A stretch of 16,937 bases of DNA from DASWHK01 sp036398215 (lineage in GTDB: Bacteria > Acidobacteriota > UBA890). The stretch spans positions 1 to 16,937 of the forward strand of contig DASWHK010000259.1 of the NCBI GenBank assembly GCA_036398215.1, in the 5' to 3' direction. Shown piece after piece: positions 8,153-13,195 of this stretch. How positions within the stretch are numbered: position 1 is the stretch's first letter; every line of letters starts with the position of its first letter. The translations under genes and the position numbers were made by a program. Below the pieces are notes generated by a model. That model was not told where the DNA came from and ran no database searches. It saw nothing but the letters and a program-made list of their open reading frames with translations.

Positions 8153-10126
8153 TCACCTGTTCCGCCCGCGGACGACGACATCGACGGCGAGGTCGTCGCT
8201 CCCTGGATCGACGTAGCCGAAGAGCCGCTCGGCGTCCGCGTCTCTGGTGACGACCAGTCGCCCATCGCTGGACCAGTCGACGATGTTCCAGCCTGGCTCC
8301 AGGACCATCTCGCGCACGGCGCCGTCCGCATCGACCACGAATTGCCGCCGGATCCACGTCTCACCCAGGCGCGTCGAGGTCGCCCACAGTCGCTCGCCGT
8401 CCGGGGCGACCTGCAGTCTGCTGGCAGGTTGTTCGAGCTCGGCGAGAAGCGCGCTCTCACCACTGCGCAGGTCGTACGTCTTCAGCTGCCGGCGTTCGGT
8501 TTCCGAGGCACAGGTGTAGACCAGCTCGCGTCCTTGCCGCCAGAACGTCGTGACGCGGAGATAACGCTGCGGCTCCGCGCATCCCAACGTCAGCTCGACA
8601 ACCTGGCCGCTCTCGACGTCGAGGAGCATGCTGCGGGTCGTCGCTGCGGGCCCCTGGTCTCCATCGGCGGCGCCGTCCCGATGGACCTGAAAGAGCACCT
8701 GCGTCGCCGAGCGGTCCTCGACGTGGAAGTCCTCCGATGGCTCCGATCGGTAGAGGCTTCGGACCGCGCCACTCTCGACGTCGATGCCGATGAAGCCATC
8801 ATCTACCTGGGCCAGCACCTCCGTCTCGGTGCCGACCCACTGCCTCTGCCTATCGCTCCACGGCAGCAGGAGGGACGCCTCCTCACCCAGCTCAATGCGG
8901 CGCGGCGGCGCGCCGCCGTTCACCGGTGCGACGACCAGCGCGTCATCCGCGAGCGGGTCCTGAGCGACCAGGATGGAGCCCGCCGGAGATACCCGCGCGA
9001 CGATCGAGCAGTAGCCATATGGCGCGCTGATGGTCGCTACGAGATGATCGCCGCTCCCGTCGGGACGAACCGCGCGCAGCTCACAGTACGCGAGGCGGAG
9101 CCCGAAAGGCCCCCGCATCGATCCGTAGACCAGCCACCTGCCGTCGGGGGTGGCGAACGAGCGCCCCGTCGGCCGGCGCGCCAACCGTTGCAAGTCGCCG
9201 GCCGGCCCGGTGATCCACAGGCTGCTGCCGGCGAATCTGTTGCGGAACGCGCTGACGACCATGGCGCCGGATTCGGGGACCGACAGCTCGAGCGACAGGC
9301 GGCCGTTTGCGGGGCTGACGCGGGTCGTGGCCGCCATCGCTCCGCCCATGACGGCGAGATTGCAGGCGAGCACGCCGGCGCCGGCGCGCATCGCGGCGCC
9401 GCGCGCCTCCGGCCCGCCGGCGTGCCCGTTCGAGCGGAACAGGTGAAGAGAACCGGCGAGCAGCGCGACGGTGGTGGCCACGAAGGTCATCCACAGAAAG
9501 GGCTCGACGCCGTTGCCGGGTCCGGCCGTCGCCGAGAAGAGCCGTTGAAACCAGGCTGCGGTGAACGCCGCGAGCAGCGCCAGCGAGATCCCCGCCAGGG
9601 CTGCGCTCAGCGCCCGCCCGACGAACGTCGAGAAGAACACCGCGCCGGCGAAGGACATGATCACGAGGCCGACGGCAAGCGCCTGGACGCCGGCATCCGT
9701 CAGGTTCGTCTGCACGGGATCCGAGCTGAACGGGAAGCTGAACCCGGGTCCGCCCGCCCAGCGGTCGATCGCCTGGGCGATGACGAACGAGACCCCGATC
9801 ACCGCGATCGATGCCGCCGACCCCATCGTCGTCTTGACCGCCCATACCCGTGTCCGCGACACCGGTCGCGACAGCAGGAAGAAGAACGAGCCGCCGTCCG
9901 CCTCGCCGGCATTCGTCGAGGCCCCGGCCAGCGCCGCGAACAGCGGCCAGATCAGCACCGCCGAGAGAAACGGGACCATGTCGGAGATCTCGAGGAAGTT
10001 GCTCGAGCCCCCCGTCGATACACCGATCGCCACGATCATCGCCGGGACCACCGCCGCCAGCGCCACCCCGGCCAGCGCGATCGAGCGCTGCTCACGCCAC
10101 TCTTTCCACAACAAGGCCCTCAACAT
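8153..10126 (-). CDS. P1: ABC-2-type permease fused to a beta-propeller-like domain, first of the array
   Basis: 657 residues, starting at 10126 with GGAGG six bases upstream and the family N-terminus MLRALLWKEWREQR. Hydrophobic segments lie at about 15-36, 51-70, 98-120, 146-168, 172-194, 208-230 and 245-266, leaving the C-terminal 390 residues outside if the N-terminus is cytosolic. The loop LLSRPVSRTRVWAVK spans 84-98. The TM3-TM4 loop has FPFSSDPVQTNLT. The propeller-like region shows TPDGRWLVYGS, FGLRLAYCELRAVRPDGS, APDGERLWA and SSDGRLVVTR. Two cysteine pairs are present (C348/C373 and C516/C539). It is separated from the ATPase stop by 124 bases and from P2 by four. By family it is the membrane domain working with the adjacent ATPase; the propeller may bind an extracellular ligand or protein partner (inference). 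Confidence 0.92.
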   Translation of the reverse strand: MLRALLWKEWREQRSIALAGVALAAVVPAMIVAIGVSTGGSSNFLEISDMVPFLSAVLIWPLFAALAGASTNAGEADGGSFFFLLSRPVSRTRVWAVKTTMGSAASIAVIGVSFVIAQAIDRWAGGPGFSFPFSSDPVQTNLTDAGVQALAVGLVIMSFAGAVFFSTFVGRALSAALAGISLALLAAFTAAWFQRLFSATAGPGNGVEPFLWMTFVATTVALLAGSLHLFRSNGHAGGPEARGAAMRAGAGVLACNLAVMGGAMAATTRVSPANGRLSLELSVPESGAMVVSAFRNRFAGSSLWITGPAGDLQRLARRPTGRSFATPDGRWLVYGSMRGPFGLRLAYCELRAVRPDGSGDHLVATISAPYGYCSIVARVSPAGSILVAQDPLADDALVVAPVNGGAPPRRIELGEEASLLLPWSDRQRQWVGTETEVLAQVDDGFIGIDVESGAVRSLYRSEPSEDFHVEDRSATQVLFQVHRDGAADGDQGPAATTRSMLLDVESGQVVELTLGCAEPQRYLRVTTFWRQGRELVYTCASETERRQLKTYDLRSGESALLAELEQPASRLQVAPDGERLWATSTRLGETWIRRQFVVDADGAVREMVLEPGWNIVDWSSDGRLVVTRDADAERLFGYVDPGSDDLAVDVVVRGRNR

Positions 10127-10254
10127 GGCCGGCCTCCAGCGATGAACGCCGGCGACGCCGCGGAGCGAAGTGCATGGAAAGGTCCGGGTAACGGCATGAG
10201 CACCGAAGCTCGCAGCCCAAGGGGGGGCAGTTGCCGCAGCTCGCGGCTCATCAT
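10120..10254 (-). CDS. Candidate mini-ORF bridging the ATPase and P1
   Basis: A 44-residue ORF (begins MMSRELRQLP, ends AGGRPC). Its ATG overlaps the ATPase stop as ATGA, and its stop falls inside the second and third codons of P1, so it covers the whole 124-base gap. A GGGGAGG sits only one to four bases before its two ATG codons, which is poor spacing. The DNA also contains a small inverted repeat (GCCGC...GCGGC) just after the ATPase stop. No domain is recognised. It is either a coupling ORF or chance. Confidence 0.25.
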   Translation of the reverse strand: MMSRELRQLPPLGLRASVLMPLPGPFHALRSAASPAFIAGGRPC

Positions 10255-11186
10255 GCCTCCCCGTCCATCTCGGGGTGCTTGCCGGCTCGTGTTGCCGCGT
10301 CCCGCTCGCCCTTCACGGTCTCGACGAAGATCTCCTCGAGCGAGAGGTCGAGGACCTCGACGGTCTCGGCGCCGGAGCCGTGCAGGGCCTCGTCCATGGC
10401 GGGGTCGTACTTCTCGACGGTGAGCAGGGCCTGGTGGGCGTTGCGCTCGATGCGCACGATGCCGTTGAAGGGGAAGGTCTCGGGGACCACGTTGGGGTAG
10501 ATGGCGCGCAGCTTCTTGAAGTCCATCTTCACGGAGTCCAGCGAGCCGCGCAGGCGCAGCGTGCCGTCGTGGATGATCGCCACCTCGTCGGCGACGCGCT
10601 CCATCTCATGCAGCAGGTGGGTGGAGAAGAACACCGTGCCGCCCTCGGACTGGACGTTGGCGATCATCGCCTCGAGAAACTCGCGGCGCACCACCGGATC
10701 GAGGCCGGAGGTCGGATCGTCGAGGATCAGCAGCTCGGGCCGCGGCCCCAGCGCCATCACCAGGCCGACCTTGGCCTGCATGCCGCGCGACAGCGAGCCG
10801 AGCTTGCGGTCGCGGGGCAGGGCGAGGTTGTCGAGCAGCTTGTCGGCGAGCGCCTCGTCCCAGGTCGGATAGAAGGCGGCGTTGAAGCCGACGATCTCGT
10901 CGACGGTCATCCAGGTGTAGTAGGTCGGCTCCTCGGGCAGGTAGCCGATGCGCCGGCGGATCTCGAGCGAGCCCCGCACGCTGTCGAGGCCGAGGACCTC
11001 GAGCTTTCCCTCCGTCGGTTGCAGCAAGTTCAACAGGGTCCGAATCGTGGTCGTCTTGCCGGCGCCGTTCTGGCCGAGGAGGCCGAAGATCGAGCCCTTG
11101 GGGACCTCGAGCGACAGGTCCTTGACCGCCGTGACCTTGCCGTAGCGCTTGGTGAAGCTCTCGATGCGGATCGCCGGGATGCTCAT
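10251..11186 (-). CDS. ABC-2-type transporter ATP-binding protein
   Basis: 311 residues; the start at 11186 is preceded by AGGAGG, which overlaps the TAG stop of the repressor gene. It hydrolyses ATP on the cytosolic face to drive the permeases that follow. Walker A is GQNGAGKTT (38-46). The Q-loop region reads GYLPEEP (81-87), with Glu after the Pro where Gln is more common. The signature is LSRGMQ (132-137). Walker B is LLILDDPTSGLD (152-163), with Asp157 where the catalytic Glu usually sits. The switch histidine is H191 in STHLLHE. Residues about 214-311 form the C-terminal extension common in drug- and antibiotic-type ABC-2 ATPases. The frame opens upstream to 11708, but that part overlaps the GntR gene. 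It is the only ATPase in view for five permeases. Pairing with a GntR repressor resembles YtrB of the Bacillus ytr operon. Confidence 0.95.
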   Translation of the reverse strand: MSIPAIRIESFTKRYGKVTAVKDLSLEVPKGSIFGLLGQNGAGKTTTIRTLLNLLQPTEGKLEVLGLDSVRGSLEIRRRIGYLPEEPTYYTWMTVDEIVGFNAAFYPTWDEALADKLLDNLALPRDRKLGSLSRGMQAKVGLVMALGPRPELLILDDPTSGLDPVVRREFLEAMIANVQSEGGTVFFSTHLLHEMERVADEVAIIHDGTLRLRGSLDSVKMDFKKLRAIYPNVVPETFPFNGIVRIERNAHQALLTVEKYDPAMDEALHGSGAETVEVLDLSLEEIFVETVKGERDAATRAGKHPEMDGEA

Positions 11187-11197
11187 GACTCGGCCTC

Positions 11198-11599
11198 CTA
11201 GCTCGTCTTGGCCGCCCTGCCGCGCTCGAAGTCGCGGACCAGGCGCTCGGTGATCTCGAGGACCTCGTCGAAGGGGATCTCGAGGTGGTAGGCCTCGACC
11301 AGCGCCCGGTTGAGGCTGTGCTCGAAGCGGCGCAGGCGCTCGTCGCGAGACCAGGGCGGCACCCCGTCGGCGACGAAGGTCCCCTGGCCGGCCCGGGTCG
11401 CGAGGACGCCCATCGCTTCCAGGAGCTGATAGGCCTTGGCGGCGGTGTTGCGGTTGATCCGCACCTGGGCGGCGAGCTCGCGGACGGAGGGCAGCCTGTC
11501 GCCCGGGCGCAGGGCCCGCAGGGCAACCAGCGTCCGCACCTGCTCGACGACCTGCGCGTACACCGGCACGGCGCTGCTCGGGTCGATCCTCAGCTCCAT
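11198..11599 (-). CDS. GntR-family transcriptional repressor, YtrA type
   Basis: 133 residues, starting at 11599 with AGGAG eight bases upstream. The N-terminal winged helix-turn-helix (about 10-76) shows PVYAQVVEQVRTLV, LRPGDRLPSVRELA, INRNTAAKAYQLLEAMG and the wing GQGTFV, all typical of GntR proteins. Only about 50 residues follow, matching the short dimerisation tail of the YtrA subfamily rather than the larger effector domains of FadR or HutC types. It lies 11 bases before the ATPase gene, the usual genomic setting of YtrA regulators, which control ABC-2 transporter operons. An imperfect palindrome on the -10 of its own promoter (11719-11736) suggests autorepression. The inducer is unknown; Bacillus YtrA responds to cell-wall antibiotics, which is only an analogy here. 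Confidence 0.93.
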   Translation of the reverse strand: MELRIDPSSAVPVYAQVVEQVRTLVALRALRPGDRLPSVRELAAQVRINRNTAAKAYQLLEAMGVLATRAGQGTFVADGVPPWSRDERLRRFEHSLNRALVEAYHLEIPFDEVLEITERLVRDFERGRAAKTS

Positions 11600-11718
11600 G
11601 AAAACGGCTCCTGGCGACCGTGGGGCGAACGGCGAGGTGGGAATCTGGCCGGCGGGCTACCGTGTCGCGCCCGCAGGTCTTCGTTCCCCTCCTCCCCGTC
11701 CTCCCCAACCTTGTGTCC

Positions 11719-11736
11719 TACAGTCATATGACAGTA
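11719..11736. promoter_or_regulatory. Candidate GntR operator overlapping the -10
   Basis: TACTGTCATATGACTGTA as read on the minus strand is an 18-base imperfect palindrome with a perfect core, GTCATATGAC; its half-sites match at eight of nine positions. It covers the -10 (11731-11736) of the promoter driving the GntR gene. A repressor bound here would block polymerase. The assignment to the adjacent GntR protein is inferred from position. Confidence 0.6.
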
Positions 11737-11767
11737 CGGATCGCAGGCCCGAGTTGTCAAGCTTTTT
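11731..11767 (-). promoter_or_regulatory. Sigma-70-type promoter of the GntR-ABC operon
   Basis: Read on the minus strand: an A-tract (AAAAAA, about 11763-11768), a perfect TTGACA at 11755-11760, an 18-base spacer and TACTGT at 11731-11736. The A-tract directly upstream of the -35 resembles an UP element and stands out in GC-rich DNA. The expected leader to the GntR start is about 120 bases. Confidence 0.65.
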
Positions 11768-11821
11768 TCGCCTTCCTGGGCCTGATCGAGAGCCTGAGGC
11801 CCGCGGCAGCCCCGATTGACC

Positions 11822-11837
11822 GACAAATATATTTGTC
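11822..11837. promoter_or_regulatory. Perfect 16-base palindrome, candidate ArsR-type operator
   Basis: GACAAATATATTTGTC is a perfect inverted repeat and one of the most AT-rich stretches in the window. It ends one base before the -35 of the plus-strand promoter. ArsR-family repressors bind short AT-rich dyads at their own promoters, and an ArsR-like regulator is the second gene of the operon it precedes. The protein-site pairing is inference. Confidence 0.65.
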
Positions 11838-11866
11838 TTGACACTCCGAATGCTCGGTAGTATGAA
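11838..11866 (+). promoter_or_regulatory. Sigma-70-type promoter of the SRPBCC-ArsR-SRPBCC operon
   Basis: TTGACA at 11838-11843, a 17-base spacer and TATGAA at 11861-11866. The -35 abuts the palindrome. Since transcription would begin near 11873, the open frame beginning at 11866 cannot use that ATG, which supports the downstream start at 11977. Confidence 0.65.
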
Positions 11867-11976
11867 TGTCTTCGAACGGTCGCTCCATCGGGGTGGCCGA
11901 ACCGACATCCTTCATGGCCGAGAAGAGGCGGTCGGCATCTGCCCGGCATCTTTCACGGCCCGGAACCGGAGGCACC

Positions 11977-12408
11977 ATGCCCGACGTCTTGCAGGACTTC
12001 CCCATCAAGGCCGCGCCTGATCGAGTGTTTCAGGCCGTCAGCAGCCCCGAGGGGCTGGACCGCTGGTGGACCTTGCGTTCCTCGGGGACGCCCTCTGCGG
12101 GAGCGGAGTACGAGCTCTCGTTCGGGCCCGGCTACGACTGGCGCGCGAAGGTGACGCGTTCCGTACCGGGCTCGGTGTTCGAGCTGGAGATGGTTCGTGC
12201 CGACGATGACTGGGTCGGTACGCGGGTCGGCTTTCTGCTCGAGGAACGGCAGGATGCGACGTGGGTCCGCTTCCACCACACCGGTTGGCCGAGCGCCAAC
12301 GAGCACTACAGAAGCTCGTGCAACTGCTGGGCGATGTATCTGAGGATCCTGCGGCGGCATCTGGAGCACGGTGATTTCGTGCCTTACGGGAGTCGCCTGG
12401 ATGCCTGA
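11977..12408 (+). CDS. SRPBCC/AHSA1-family protein, first gene of the divergent operon
   Basis: 143 residues. The start at 11977 has GGAGG four bases upstream; longer in-frame starts at 11866 and 11914 lack ribosome sites, and the first overlaps the promoter. The sequence is a single START-like helix-grip domain: IKAAPDRVFQAVSSPEGLDRWW (about 10-31) is the typical first strand and helix of the AHSA1 group, and CNCWAMYLRILRRHLE (115-130) is the long C-terminal helix lining the cavity. Such proteins bind hydrophobic ligands or act as small catalysts, and many sit beside ArsR-type regulators, as here. The gene's end overlaps the regulator's start by eight bases, implying translational coupling. 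The ligand cannot be told from sequence. Confidence 0.87.
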   Translation: MPDVLQDFPIKAAPDRVFQAVSSPEGLDRWWTLRSSGTPSAGAEYELSFGPGYDWRAKVTRSVPGSVFELEMVRADDDWVGTRVGFLLEERQDATWVRFHHTGWPSANEHYRSSCNCWAMYLRILRRHLEHGDFVPYGSRLDA

Positions 12409-13069
12409 GCCGGCAAACATCGACGTGGTGCAGGGCCGTCGCGCCGCCGCCAGCATGCTGCATCCCATGCGAGGCCGTCTGTTGCATGAGCTGGCCGAGC
12501 CCGAGTCCGCCGCCGGCCTGGCGCGCAAGCTCGAGCTGCCGCGCCAGCAGATCAACTACCACCTGCGGCAGCTCGAGAAGGAAGGGCTGGTCGAGCTCGT
12601 CGAGGAGCGCCGTAGGGGCAATTGCACGGAGCGCGTGGTGCGGGCCACGGCGCGCTCCTATCTGATCGGCCCCGAGGCGCTCGGCGATCTGGCGGTCGAT
12701 CCCGGCAAGCTGCGCGACGAGTTCTCGGCCGGCTATCTGCTGGCGTTGGCCGCCCGCGCCATCCGCGACCTCGGCCATCTCGGCACCGGCGCCGAGCGCG
12801 CCGGCAAGCGCCTGCCGACGCTCAGCCTGCAGGCGGAGATCCGCTTCGCCTCGGCGGCGGACCAGAACGCCTTCGCAGAGGAGCTCGCCGCGGCGGTGGC
12901 GGGGCTCACCGCCAGGTATCACGACGAAACGGCGTCGCGGGGTCGGAGGTTCCGTTTCTTCGCCGGCGCCTACCCCGAGCCCAAGGCCCCGGATGAGGCA
13001 ACCGCGCCGGCCGGGGGTGCCGGAGCGACCACCGATCCCCAGGTCCCACCCCCGGAGGAGAGGCAATGA
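12401..13069 (+). CDS. ArsR-like winged-helix transcriptional regulator
   Basis: 222 residues. The start at 12401 overlaps the preceding stop; a GTG at 12371 in the same frame is possible, but ACGGGAG lies before 12401. The DNA-binding domain spans about 15-90: SMLHPMRGRLLHELAEPESAAGLARKL, then the recognition helix PRQQINYHLRQLEKEGLVELV and a wing with RRGNCTERV. There is no CxC metal motif of classical arsenic sensors. Residues about 100-190 resemble the C-terminal part of longer ArsR proteins found with SRPBCC partners. The last 30 residues are Pro/Ala-rich, and the final 14 are encoded by the first copy of the tandem repeat that follows. It probably represses its own operon through the palindrome at 11822-11837 (inference). 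Confidence 0.85.
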   Translation: MPEPANIDVVQGRRAAASMLHPMRGRLLHELAEPESAAGLARKLELPRQQINYHLRQLEKEGLVELVEERRRGNCTERVVRATARSYLIGPEALGDLAVDPGKLRDEFSAGYLLALAARAIRDLGHLGTGAERAGKRLPTLSLQAEIRFASAADQNAFAEELAAAVAGLTARYHDETASRGRRFRFFAGAYPEPKAPDEATAPAGGAGATTDPQVPPPEERQ

Positions 13070-13187
13070 CCACCGATCCCCATGACCCACCCCCGATGGA
13101 GGGGCAATGACCGCCGATCCCCAGGTCCCAGCCCCGATGGAGCGGCAATGACCACCGATCCCCATGACCCACCCCGAAGGAGAGACA
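13025..13187 (+). repeat. Four tandem copies of a 41-base unit carrying stop, Shine-Dalgarno and start
   Basis: Units lie at 13025-13065, 13066-13106, 13107-13147 and 13148-13187 (the last is 40 bases). Each contains ACCRCCGATCCCCA and ends with a GGAG-type ribosome site about six bases before ATGA (GTGA in the last). Copies one and three share CAGGTCCCA, and copies two and four share CATGACCCA, so an 82-base pair of units was probably duplicated. The first copy is coding for the end of the ArsR-like protein; the last carries the ribosome site of the following gene. Confidence 0.92.
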
Positions 13188-13195
13188 GTGACTGA
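13066..13195 (+). other. Chain of three overlapping micro-ORFs created by the repeat
   Basis: Because 41 is not a multiple of three, each unit starts a new frame. ORFs 13066-13110 (MTTDPHDPPPMEGQ), 13107-13151 (MTADPQVPAPMERQ) and 13148-13195 (MTTDPHDPPRRRDSD) each overlap the previous stop as ATGA. The last stop overlaps the GTG start of the second SRPBCC gene by eight bases. Each has its own GGAG site. The ArsR-like gene joins the chain through ATGA at 13066-13069. The layout is plain in the sequence; whether the peptides are made is unknown. Confidence 0.6.

Larger units (their letters stand above)
11600..11976. other. Divergent regulatory region between the ABC operon and the SRPBCC operon
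   Basis: This gap of 377 bases holds the promoter and operator of each divergent operon and no convincing gene. The leader of the repressor transcript (about 11600-11722) is G-rich on the minus strand at 11686-11708, with three runs of GGGG. A GGGCCT/AGGCCC inverted repeat lies at 11778-11802 without a T-run in the right place for a terminator. The leader of the plus-strand operon (about 11873-11976) shows nothing distinctive apart from GGAGG before the ATG at 11977. Confidence 0.7.

Noticed and set aside
7628..10423. A 931-codon open frame on the plus strand, opposite P1 and P2; similarly a 720-codon frame at 1793-3955 and a 542-codon frame at 3-1631
   Set aside because: These are antisense shadows of the GC-rich permease genes. 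Their translations are Arg/Gly/Gln/Asp-rich with no domain, membrane or propeller pattern, while the opposite strand encodes coherent paralogs with ribosome sites.
11187..11708. Upstream extension of the ATPase frame through the GntR gene
   Set aside because: It lies out of frame over a well-supported GntR gene. ABC ATPases begin just before SFTKRYG, and AGGAGG precedes the ATG at 11186.
11778..11802. GGGCCT/AGGCCC hairpin as a terminator
   Set aside because: The six-base stem has no T-run after it in either direction. The nearby T-run (11763-11768) is the A-tract upstream of the minus-strand promoter.
13025..13187. The tandem repeat as a CRISPR array
   Set aside because: The units are contiguous, without unique spacers, and encode stop/start junctions; no cas genes are present.
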